DNA of 11,787 bases. Origin: an uncultured Bacilli bacterium. Lineage in GTDB: Bacteria; Bacillota_I; Bacilli_A; RF39; UBA660. Shown here one piece after another: positions 1 to 6,510 of the stretch; position 1 is the stretch's first letter; every line of letters starts with the position of its first letter. The position numbers and the translations under genes were made by a program. Below the pieces are notes generated by a model that was not told where the DNA came from, did no database searches, and saw only the letters and a program-made list of their open reading frames with translations. Location of the stretch: positions 1 to 11,787 of the forward strand of contig CANRMU010000021.1 of the NCBI GenBank assembly GCA_947631895.1, given 5' to 3'.

Positions 1-2
1 TA

Positions 3-1463
3 GCAACTCAAGCTCGAATTTTTGATTTTCAATTACATGTCTTTATTTCGGCTGATACAAAAGATGAATTAAATAGTAAAAAAATGCAAGTTAGAAATTA
101 TTTAGATGCTTTAGGCATGCGAGGAATTTCTTTAATGTTTGAACAAGAAAAAGTAATTAAATCAATGTTACCAATTTTCCCTAAACAAGATATTGAAGAA
201 CGTGTAGGAGCACCTATTCCATCAGTTACTATTGCAGCTATGTATCCATTTATTTTTGATAGTATTAAAGACCCAGGAAATAGTACTTTATTTGGTGTTG
301 ATTTTTCAGGAGGAGTTGTCCTATTTAATCAGTTTTTATATCAAATAAAAAAAGAACATAACCGTAATAATGCTAATATGATTATTTTAGGTACTACTGG
401 TTCAGGTAAATCAACCGCGGCTAAATTATTACTTAGAAGTCACATTAGAAATGAATATAAAATTGTCTGTGTCGATCCTGAAGGAGAATTAAAAGACATG
501 GCTACTAATATGGGAGGAGACTTCTTAGACCTTGGTAAAGGCGGCGATTTTGGAATGGTCAATCCTTTAGAAATCGTTATTGATGCTGATGAAGAAGAAA
601 TAAATCAAGGTTTAGGCTATACTGTTTTAACTAGAACTTTACAACAATTAAAAGCATTTATGAAATATTATGCACCTGATATTGAAGAAGATGTCCTAAC
701 CATGTTTACAGAAGTTGTAACCGATACTTATAAACGTTATAAAATTGATTATGATACCGATTATACGAAATTTACAAGTGGTGATTATCCAACTTTTGAT
801 GATGTGTATGCTACAATTAAAGGAAGATTATTATCCATGACTGAGCGGACTCATGAACGGGATGTTATGGAAAGACTTGAACTTAAAGTTAGACCTTTAG
901 TTAAAGAATTACGTTATTATTTTACAGGTCATACTACTTTAGATATTAATAGTGATTTTATTGTATTTAATATTAAAGAATTAATGAATGCGGATGAAAA
1001 TGTAAGAAATGCTTTATTCTTTAATGTTTTAAAATATGCGTGGGGCTTATGTTTAGACCCTACAGTTAATACAGTTATGTATGTTGATGAAGCCCATGTT
1101 CTTTTATCAACTAAAAATGAATTAGGAGCTGAATTCTTAGCCCAAATTCAAAGACGAAGCAGAAAGTATAACACGGGTACAATCATTGTTACCCAACAAC
1201 CAACTGACTTTGCAGCTCCAAGTGTAATTACTCATGGTAAAGCTATTTTTGATAATGCTGCTTATTATTTAATAATGGGCTTAAGAAAACAAGCTATTGA
1301 TGATTTATCAAAATTAATTGATTTAAATGAAAGTGAAAAAGAAAGTATTAAATACTATAATCAAGGTGAAGCATTATTTGTCTGTGGTAATAGAAGAATG
1401 AGAATTAATGTTATTGTTACCCAAGATGAATTAGATTCCTTTGGTTCTGGTGGCGGATTATAG
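3..1463 (+). CDS. VirB4/TraE-like type IV secretion (conjugation) ATPase, 5' partial
   Basis: This is the C-terminal portion of a VirB4-family ATPase, the cytoplasmic motor that powers type IV secretion and conjugative DNA transfer. The frame is open to the left edge, about 27 codons upstream of the first ATG at 84, so the gene begins outside the window and that ATG is internal. Counting from the ATG at 84, the Walker A is GTTGSGKST (103-111), followed by VCVDPEGEL (128-136) as in the VirB4 RecA-like core. The Walker B is VMYVDEAH (331-338), and VTQQPTDF (369-376) is the conserved Q-containing motif after it. The C-terminus is Gly-rich (SFGSGGGL). The in-window 486 residues are the ATPase domain; the N-terminal VirB4 domain is missing. 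No other conjugation gene is visible, and the next gene is housekeeping. The family call is firm; whether it is part of a live element cannot be judged here. Confidence 0.88.
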   Translation, partial: ATQARIFDFQLHVFISADTKDELNSKKMQVRNYLDALGMRGISLMFEQEKVIKSMLPIFPKQDIEERVGAPIPSVTIAAMYPFIFDSIKDPGNSTLFGVDFSGGVVLFNQFLYQIKKEHNRNNANMIILGTTGSGKSTAAKLLLRSHIRNEYKIVCVDPEGELKDMATNMGGDFLDLGKGGDFGMVNPLEIVIDADEEEINQGLGYTVLTRTLQQLKAFMKYYAPDIEEDVLTMFTEVVTDTYKRYKIDYDTDYTKFTSGDYPTFDDVYATIKGRLLSMTERTHERDVMERLELKVRPLVKELRYYFTGHTTLDINSDFIVFNIKELMNADENVRNALFFNVLKYAWGLCLDPTVNTVMYVDEAHVLLSTKNELGAEFLAQIQRRSRKYNTGTIIVTQQPTDFAAPSVITHGKAIFDNAAYYLIMGLRKQAIDDLSKLIDLNESEKESIKYYNQGEALFVCGNRRMRINVIVTQDELDSFGSGGGL

Positions 1464-1464
1464 T

Positions 1465-1493
1465 TTGACATTATAATTTTTATACGTTAAAAT
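1465..1493 (+). promoter_or_regulatory. Sigma-A promoter for the T-box/gltX operon
   Basis: A perfect -35 TTGACA (1465-1470) and a -10 TAAAAT (1488-1493) are separated by exactly 17 bases. The predicted start is near 1500, just before the base of T-box stem I at about 1505. The -35 begins two bases after the virB4 stop codon, and no terminator lies between. Confidence 0.75.
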
Positions 1494-1504
1494 ACATTTA
1501 TAAA

Positions 1505-1688
1505 GCGATGAAAAAAGAAAAGTAAAAAGATTTTATTTTAAAGAGACTTTGTGGTTGGTGTAAACAAAGAATAAGGCTTTTGAAAAGAAGCTTTTGGAGC
1601 TAATTGTTATCTTCACATTACGAAGAATAAAGAAAAAAATAAGGTGGTACCACGAGTTAATTCGTCCTTTGGCATCACCTTTTTATTA
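1505..1688 (+). promoter_or_regulatory. T-box riboswitch leader (tRNA-sensing) upstream of gltX
   Basis: T-box leaders sense uncharged tRNA and allow read-through of a terminator when the cognate amino acid is scarce. Stem I has a K-turn-like base (GATGA at 1507-1511 facing GGAGC at 1596-1600). Its lower helix is AAAAG 1513-1517 with CTTTT 1591-1595, and its upper helix is AAAAG 1525-1529 with CTTTT 1577-1581. An AGTA loop-E strand lies at 1521-1524. The distal part is TTTG-TGGTTGGTGTAAA-CAAA (about 1548-1568), the classic GGTGTAAA-type loop that contacts the tRNA elbow. The antiterminator has AAGG 1641-1644 with CCTT 1666-1669, ACGA 1652-1655 with TCGT 1662-1665, and the T-box bulge TGGT (1645-1648). 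The bulge would pair with an ACCA tRNA 3' end. The specifier strand (1582-1590) reads GAAAAGAAG, so Glu GAA (1587-1589) or Lys AAG (1585-1587) can be read depending on register. The downstream gene argues for Glu. Confidence 0.93.
1641..1688 (+). terminator. T-box intrinsic terminator, alternative to the antiterminator
   Basis: AAGGTG (1641-1646) pairs with CACCTT (1676-1681), and an inner ACGA/TCGT helix can stay formed. A T-rich run (TTTTTATTATTTT) starts at 1680. AAGG is shared with antiterminator helix A1, so the two folds are mutually exclusive. The stem is weaker than most T-box terminators, so the exact boundaries are tentative. Confidence 0.6.
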
Positions 1689-1703
1689 TTTTAAGGAGGA
1701 TTT

Positions 1704-3344
1704 ATGAATAAGGAATTAGTAGAAAGATTATTACCGGGATTAACTCATGATATTTCATATTATGAAGAATTATATCCCAAAAGAAATTTAGAAGATGGAG
1801 CTATTGTAACAAGATATGCTCCAAGTCCAACTGGTTTTGTTCACTTAGGCAATTTATTTATGCTTTCCATAGCAAGGAAAATGGCTAGACAAACTAATGG
1901 AATTATTTATATGCGAATTGAAGATACTGACCAAGAAAGATTAGTAGAAAATGGCATTAATAAAATTATTGAAGCTGTAAGAGAATTTGGATTTACTTTT
2001 GATGAAGGTCCAATAAGTGAAGATGAAGAAGTAGGTAGTTATGGACCATATATTCAAAGTAAAAGAAAAGAAATATATCAAACTTATGCTAAAGATTTAT
2101 TACTTAAAGGTCTTGCTTATCCTGATTTTACCACTAAAGAAGAGTTAGACATGATAAGAAGTGAACAAGAAAAAAGTAAAAGAAGGATAGGTTATTATGG
2201 TAAATGGGCGAGAAGTAGATTTTTGTCTGAAGAAGAAATTATTAAAAAATTAGATGAAGGAAAACCATATATTATTCGATTAAGAAATAATGGTGATTTT
2301 AATAATAAAATTGTGGTTATGGATGCAATAAGAGGAAAATTAGAATTACCAGAAGATGATATTGACCAAGTTTTAATTAAAAATGATGGTCTTCCAACAT
2401 ATCATTTTGCCCATGTAATAGATGACCATTTAATGCATACAACTCATGTTATAAGAGGCGATGAATGGTTAAGCAGTCTTCCTATTCATGTTAATTTATT
2501 TAAGATATTAGGCTTTGAATTACCTGTTTATGCACATTTTTCCCCATTAAATAAAAAAGATGGTGATACAATTAGAAAATTATCTAAAAGAAAAGACCCT
2601 GAACTTGCGGTAAGTTATTATCATGAAATGGGTATTCCTAGTGAAGCTTTAATGCTTTATTTAGCAACAGTTACTAATTCTAATTTTGAAGAATGGTATT
2701 TAGCTCATGAAAATGAAGATATTGATAACTTTACCATGAGTTTTAATAAAGTTGGAATATCTGGAACCATTTTTGATATGGAAAAATTATTAAGTATTTC
2801 TAAAAATATTTTAAGTAAAATTACCGCTTTAGAAATGTATGATAAAACTTTAGAATGGGCTAGAAAATACGATGAAGATTTTGCGCGTATTTTAGAAAAT
2901 AATCAAGATTTAGCAGTTAAAACTTTTAATATTGAAAGAAATTCAATTAAGCCTCGTAAAGATTTTGCCATGTTTAGTGAAGTAAAACAAGGAATTTATT
3001 ATATGTTTGAAGAATTATTTAAAAATGAAAACTATGAATGGCAAAAAATAAATGAGATAGATGAAATTAAAAATATTTTAGATGTTTATTTAAATAAATA
3101 TTATGATTCAAATGATAATGAAGAAGAATGGTTTAATAAAATGAAAGATATGTGTGATGAATTAGGATATGCTAGTAATATGAAAGAATATAAACAAAAC
3201 CCCGAGAAATTTAAAGGTAATGTTGCTGATGTATCAACAGTAATAAGAGTTGCCTTAACAACTAAATCAAAAACTCCTAATTTATATGATATTATGCAAA
3301 TTCTAGGATTAGAAACAATTAAAAAACGTTTTGCTTTAGTATGA
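1704..3344 (+). CDS. gltX: Glutamyl-tRNA synthetase (class I)
   Basis: Charges tRNA with glutamate in the cytoplasm, using ATP. It has the class I signature in TRYAPSPTGFVHLGN (HIGH motif as HLGN, 47-50) and GluRS core motifs RIEDTDQER (71-79), YGPYIQS (113-119), GLPTYHFAHVIDDHLM (229-244) and RGDEW (251-255). KLSKR (292-296) is the KMSKS equivalent, and an all-helical C-terminal anticodon-binding region follows. At 546 residues it is longer than the usual ~480, partly because about 33 residues precede the catalytic domain, which normally begins almost at the start codon. The start is supported by AAGGAGGA (1693-1700), four bases upstream of the ATG when measured from GGAGG. Expression is controlled by the T-box leader. 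The gene ends in TGA, overlapping the ATG of the DUF4186 gene (ATGA). It could be a non-discriminating enzyme that also charges tRNA-Gln, which the sequence alone does not decide. Confidence 0.95.
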   Translation: MNKELVERLLPGLTHDISYYEELYPKRNLEDGAIVTRYAPSPTGFVHLGNLFMLSIARKMARQTNGIIYMRIEDTDQERLVENGINKIIEAVREFGFTFDEGPISEDEEVGSYGPYIQSKRKEIYQTYAKDLLLKGLAYPDFTTKEELDMIRSEQEKSKRRIGYYGKWARSRFLSEEEIIKKLDEGKPYIIRLRNNGDFNNKIVVMDAIRGKLELPEDDIDQVLIKNDGLPTYHFAHVIDDHLMHTTHVIRGDEWLSSLPIHVNLFKILGFELPVYAHFSPLNKKDGDTIRKLSKRKDPELAVSYYHEMGIPSEALMLYLATVTNSNFEEWYLAHENEDIDNFTMSFNKVGISGTIFDMEKLLSISKNILSKITALEMYDKTLEWARKYDEDFARILENNQDLAVKTFNIERNSIKPRKDFAMFSEVKQGIYYMFEELFKNENYEWQKINEIDEIKNILDVYLNKYYDSNDNEEEWFNKMKDMCDELGYASNMKEYKQNPEKFKGNVADVSTVIRVALTTKSKTPNLYDIMQILGLETIKKRFALV

Positions 3345-3700
3345 ATAAAGAATTAATTTCTAAAAAGCTTGAAGAATTAAATAAATCTTCTTTTAGATCT
3401 AGTTTTCATTTAAAAGAAAAGGATAAAGTTTATTTAAAAGAAAAAGGTTTTAAAACAATTCTAAGTCATGCTAGAGATTTTGTATCTCTTCGTCTAGCGC
3501 CCCAAAATCCTTTAAATGATGGGCATCAAACCCCAATGAGAGGACATCCAGTTTTTATTGCCCAGCATGCTACAGCAACATGTTGTAGAAGTTGTTTATT
3601 TAAATGGTATCATATATCTAAAAATAAAGAATTAACTAATAATGAACAAAATTATATAGTTAGTATAATTATGGCTTGGTTAATAGAAGAAATGAAGTAG
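3341..3700 (+). CDS. DUF4186 family protein
   Basis: A 119-residue cytoplasmic protein matching the DUF4186 family, whose function is not known to me. Recognisable blocks are SSFRSSFHL (16-24), the HARDFVSLRLAP block (43-54), DGHQTPMRGHP (60-70) and VFIAQHATATCCRSC (71-85). The His and three Cys in HATATCCRSC suggest a metal- or thiol-based site, but that is inference. Its ATG overlaps the gltX TGA by four bases and no convincing ribosome site precedes it, so it is probably translated by coupling to gltX. It therefore shares the T-box control. The length is normal for the family, and a strong terminator lies 17 bases downstream. Confidence 0.88.
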   Translation: MNKELISKKLEELNKSSFRSSFHLKEKDKVYLKEKGFKTILSHARDFVSLRLAPQNPLNDGHQTPMRGHPVFIAQHATATCCRSCLFKWYHISKNKELTNNEQNYIVSIIMAWLIEEMK

Positions 3701-3717
3701 TGGTTTATTATAATTAA

Positions 3718-3754
3718 TTAAGAACTTTAATTCGACAAAGTTCTTAATTTTTTT
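3718..3754 (+). terminator. Rho-independent terminator of the gltX-DUF4186 operon
   Basis: A perfect 11-bp stem, TTAAGAACTTT (3718-3728) with AAAGTTCTTAA (3737-3747), has an 8-base loop and a run of seven T (3748-3754). Confidence 0.92.
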
Positions 3755-3801
3755 GTTGTATAGTAGAAAACATCTTTTTTAAAGATTGAAAGGAGAAAGT
3801 T

Positions 3802-4386
3802 ATGAAAAGTATTATTATACTTGGTGTTCCTAGGTCAGGAAAATCTACTTTAGCTAAAATGCTTAAAGAAAAATATCCTATGTATAATATTATCCAAGAA
3901 GATATTATTAATGAATCACTTCGAAGAATAATTTCAGCACATGGTAAAAAAGTAGGATGGGGAGCTGCTTTAGAAGCAACTAAAACTCTTGAAGGTAAAG
4001 TAGGATATTTCTTAGATGCAGCTTTATCATTTGAACCGGAATCTAGTTTTATTTTAGATACTTCTACTACTAAACCTAGAGTATGTCGACAATTTCAAAA
4101 ACAAGGAGTTATTGTAATTGTAATGGGTTATCCTAATGAAACTAAAGAAAGTATTTTAGAAAGAATTAGAAAGTATGAAAATGAAAAAGATTGGACAATT
4201 GTTAATTCTAATTTATTAATGATGAGATTTGTTGATGCATGGTTAGAAGATAGTAAAATACTTGAACAAGAAGCAAAAAAATACGATTTGAAATTTGTTG
4301 ATACCGGAAAAAATCGTGATAAAGTTTTATTTGAAACTATGCTATGGTTAGATGAACAATTGCAAGAACAGACTAATGGAAATTAA
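3802..4386 (+). CDS. Small P-loop NTPase, probable nucleoside/nucleotide-type kinase of unknown substrate
   Basis: A 194-residue cytoplasmic protein. The Walker A loop GVPRSGKST lies at residues 8-16 after a hydrophobic strand (SIIIL), and an acidic QED segment follows at 32-34, as in adenylate-kinase-like folds. A second hydrophobic strand ends in FILDTSTTKP (83-92) and a third is VIVIVMGYP (103-111), the expected alternation for a P-loop kinase. The basic region ERIRKY (120-125) could be a LID-type phosphate clamp. I do not recognise a named family, so the substrate is open. The start is supported by AAAGGAG (3789-3795), six bases before the ATG. A possible -10 (TATAGT, 3759-3764) lies after the upstream terminator, but no good -35 accompanies it. 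The last codons form the left arm of the downstream hairpin. Confidence 0.75.
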   Translation: MKSIIILGVPRSGKSTLAKMLKEKYPMYNIIQEDIINESLRRIISAHGKKVGWGAALEATKTLEGKVGYFLDAALSFEPESSFILDTSTTKPRVCRQFQKQGVIVIVMGYPNETKESILERIRKYENEKDWTIVNSNLLMMRFVDAWLEDSKILEQEAKKYDLKFVDTGKNRDKVLFETMLWLDEQLQEQTNGN

Positions 4387-4398
4387 TCTGTTCTTTTG
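4364..4398. terminator. Hairpin between the convergent kinase and mutase genes
   Basis: AAGAACAGA (4364-4372) pairs with TCTGTTCTT (4387-4395). An inner TAAT/ATTA helix and a GGAA loop extend it to about 13 pairs with one C-A mismatch. The left arm lies inside the 3' end of the kinase gene. On the + strand the hairpin runs into TTCTTTTGAT, a modest T tract. On the minus strand no T run follows, so it is mainly a + strand terminator, possibly also a roadblock for the mutase transcript. Confidence 0.7.
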
Positions 4399-4411
4399 AT
4401 AATAAAAAAAT

Positions 4412-5770
4412 TTATGGAAGTTTAGATAAAACTAAATCCATAAATTCTTTTTTAATTTCTTCTAATTCTTCATTAGTTTTGGCTTCAAATCTTACAGTAA
4501 TATTTGGACCAGTATTACTAACTCTAATTAAACCCCAACCATTATGAACATTAAATCTTATTCCATCAATTTCAGTATATTCTAAATTTTTAGCAATTAC
4601 CTCTTGTTTTACTTTTTCTACAACCTTAAATTTTTCTTCATTACTACAAGGTATTTTTATTTCTGGTGTTGAATAATATTTAGGAATATCAGCTAATATT
4701 TCTGATAAAGTTTGATTAGTTTTAGATAATATTTCTAAAATTCTTAAACCATCATAAATCCCACTACAAATTTCATATCCGCGATCATTAAAGAAAATAT
4801 GACCAGATAATTCCCCACCAAGTAAAATATTTTTTTCTTTCGTGGCACTTTCGGTAAAACTAGTTCCCGTTCGATTCATATAAATCTTACCACCTAATTT
4901 TTCAACTTCATCTATTAAAGCTTTAGAACATTTTACATCACATAAAATAGTTTTATTTTGAAACTCATTTATTAAAGCTTTAACGGCAACAATCATAATT
5001 TTATCAGCCATAATAAAATTACCTAATTCATCAATCATACCAAGACGATCACCATCACCATCATAAGCGATTCCACAATCAGCATGAACTTCTAAAACTT
5101 TTTTCTTTAACATTTCCATATTCTCTTCAACAGCAGGATCGGGATGATGATTAGGAAAAGTTCCATCATTTTCATCACAAATATAAGTTACATCAAGATT
5201 AGGAAATAATTTCATGGCATCTTTTACTATTGTAGTTGTAACCCCATTTCCAGGATCAATTACCACTTTTAACTTTTTACTTCCCATAAAAACATTATCT
5301 TTTAAATATTTTAAGTATTCATCTTTAATATTTCTTTCTTCATAAAGACCATGTCCTTTTAAAAACACACCAGCATAAGTATAATCTTTAAAATTAACAA
5401 TCATATCTCCTCTGGCATTAGCAAGAGAATCAAAAGAAAATTTAAATCCATTATCATCTTTAGGATTATGACTGGCAGTAACCATCATTCCATAAGTATT
5501 TTCCACATGTCTTGTTAAATAGTGCATAGGTGTTGTAATCATCCCATAATTAATAACATTAATTCCAGAATCTAATAAACCTTTAATTAAAGAATTAGTT
5601 AAACTTGGACTAGATAGACGATTGTCATAACCAACAACACATTTTTTCTTATCGTAAAATTCCTGTAAAAAAGAACCATAACTTAATCCAATAGTATAAG
5701 CTCCTTCTTCATTTATTTCACTAGGATAAATTCCTCTAATATCATAAGCTTTAAAAATACTTTCTTTCAT
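4412..5770 (-). CDS. Phosphomannomutase/phosphoglucomutase (alpha-D-phosphohexomutase)
   Basis: Interconverts the 6-phosphate and 1-phosphate of mannose and/or glucose, feeding sugar-nucleotide and cell-surface glycan synthesis. At 452 residues it has the normal four-domain length. Visible motifs are AYDIRG (8-13), TASHNP with the phosphoserine at 100 (98-103), the metal loop DGDGDR (237-242), GGELSGH (318-324) for sugar binding, and RVSNTGP (416-422) for phosphate binding. A constant offset of five from Pseudomonas aeruginosa PMM/PGM (recalled numbering) aligns R242, K280, E320, S322, H324 and R416 with known active-site residues. The equivalent of His308 is Thr303 (RTGTSF). The ribosome site AAAAGGGG lies 6-7 bases before the start. 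The upstream DNA is rich in TATAAT/TATTAT-like hexamers, but no single promoter stands out. The gene is divergent from the 5896 gene and convergent with the kinase. Confidence 0.93.
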   Translation of the reverse strand: MKESIFKAYDIRGIYPSEINEEGAYTIGLSYGSFLQEFYDKKKCVVGYDNRLSSPSLTNSLIKGLLDSGINVINYGMITTPMHYLTRHVENTYGMMVTASHNPKDDNGFKFSFDSLANARGDMIVNFKDYTYAGVFLKGHGLYEERNIKDEYLKYLKDNVFMGSKKLKVVIDPGNGVTTTIVKDAMKLFPNLDVTYICDENDGTFPNHHPDPAVEENMEMLKKKVLEVHADCGIAYDGDGDRLGMIDELGNFIMADKIMIVAVKALINEFQNKTILCDVKCSKALIDEVEKLGGKIYMNRTGTSFTESATKEKNILLGGELSGHIFFNDRGYEICSGIYDGLRILEILSKTNQTLSEILADIPKYYSTPEIKIPCSNEEKFKVVEKVKQEVIAKNLEYTEIDGIRFNVHNGWGLIRVSNTGPNITVRFEAKTNEELEEIKKEFMDLVLSKLP

Positions 5771-5840
5771 TTTTTTGCCCCTTTTCTATAATAATATAAT
5801 ATCATAAAGTAAATTAAATTTAAAAATTAAAAAACATAGA

Positions 5841-5869
5841 TTGACACTTTTAGAAAAAAAAGATAAGAT
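5841..5869 (+). promoter_or_regulatory. Sigma-A promoter for the 5896-6746 gene pair
   Basis: A consensus -35 TTGACA (5841-5846) is followed after 17 bases by TAAGAT (5864-5869). A consensus TATAAT also occurs at 5870-5875, but it is 23 bases from this -35 and so less likely to be the functional -10. Confidence 0.6.
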
Positions 5870-5895
5870 TATAATAGAAAAGGATAGTGAAATAG

Positions 5896-6510
5896 ATGGA
5901 AAATAAAGAACAAGATATTCAAGATATTGATGAAGAAACTCTAAAAAAAATCCAAGAAAGAAAATTAAAAAATGTTATTGTTAAAACAATTAGAAGAAAT
6001 AAAATTCAAGATTTTTGGATTAGAACAGCAATTGCTGCAATTGCAGCAATGTATGCGGCTAATACATATGCTGAACTAGGTAAAGTAGCTGATTATTTTG
6101 ATCGTAAAAAAGCTATGAAAAGTGTTATTGAAGAAGATTTAAAAATTTTACATAATAAAAATAATCGTTATCATGGTATACCAGATGCTCAAGGCTATCC
6201 AAGAGCATGGGGATATAATCATATGAAAATTGCTGATAGAATTAATGATTATTATGCCGAAAGTCAAGCTTTGGGAGATATTCATTTAGCAGATATTGCT
6301 GATTTAATTGAGTATGATGAAAATGACCAAAATATTGATAAAGTATTTTGGAATTTAGATCGTAAATATGTTGGTAATGCAACAACTTTTCAGGAATATT
6401 ATGAAAGCTTAGGCTTTAAAAGTGAAGAAGAATATTATCAAGCAATGGTTGACTTAAATTATGAAAAAAAATTAGAAGAACAAGAAGGGGTTGGAGGTCC
6501 AAAATTATGA
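5896..6510 (+). CDS. Unrecognised protein with one possible Ala-rich membrane or amphipathic helix
   Basis: I do not recognise this 204-residue protein. The N-terminus is highly charged (residues 1-39, with a basic stretch KTIRRNK at 30-36). It is followed by an Ala/Ile-rich segment of about 19 residues (FWIRTAIAAIAAMYAANTY, 40-58) that could be a single membrane-spanning or membrane-associated helix. The rest is polar and rich in Tyr, Asp, Glu and Asn, with many aromatic residues (for example RYHGIP, YPRAWGYNHMK), and ends in GVGGPKL. There is no cleavable signal peptide and no catalytic motif that I can name. AAAGGA (5879-5884) lies 11 bases upstream of the ATG, slightly far. A promoter is visible upstream. 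The TGA stop overlaps the start of the next gene (ATGA), so the two are coupled. Base composition matches the neighbours. Confidence 0.75.
   Translation: MENKEQDIQDIDEETLKKIQERKLKNVIVKTIRRNKIQDFWIRTAIAAIAAMYAANTYAELGKVADYFDRKKAMKSVIEEDLKILHNKNNRYHGIPDAQGYPRAWGYNHMKIADRINDYYAESQALGDIHLADIADLIEYDENDQNIDKVFWNLDRKYVGNATTFQEYYESLGFKSEEEYYQAMVDLNYEKKLEEQEGVGGPKL

Noticed and set aside
1704..3344. Class I lysyl-tRNA synthetase, suggested by the possible AAG specifier
   Set aside because: The motifs YAPSPTG, RIEDTDQER, GLPTYHFAHVIDDHLM and RGDEW are glutamyl-type; class I LysRS lacks this combination.
1704..3360. Shared MNKEL N-terminus of gltX and the DUF4186 protein as a duplication
   Set aside because: The similarity stops after five residues and all of these codons are common in this AT-rich genome; chance is enough.
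3731..3764. Promoter TTCGAC/TATAGT for the kinase gene
   Set aside because: The spacing is 22 bases and the -35-like part lies inside the terminator hairpin; not convincing.
3772..3786. Small hairpin ATCTTT/AAAGAT before the kinase ribosome site
   Set aside because: Six A/T-rich pairs with a three-base loop are weak and expected by chance here.
5785..5813. TTTACT-17-TATAGA promoter for the mutase on the minus strand
   Set aside because: Its start point would fall inside the ribosome site; the real promoter is probably one of the AT-rich hexamers further upstream, which cannot be singled out.
5870..5875. Consensus TATAAT as the -10 for the 5896 gene
   Set aside because: It is 23 bases from the only good -35 (5841-5846), while TAAGAT gives exactly 17. 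It could still act with another -35, but I see none.
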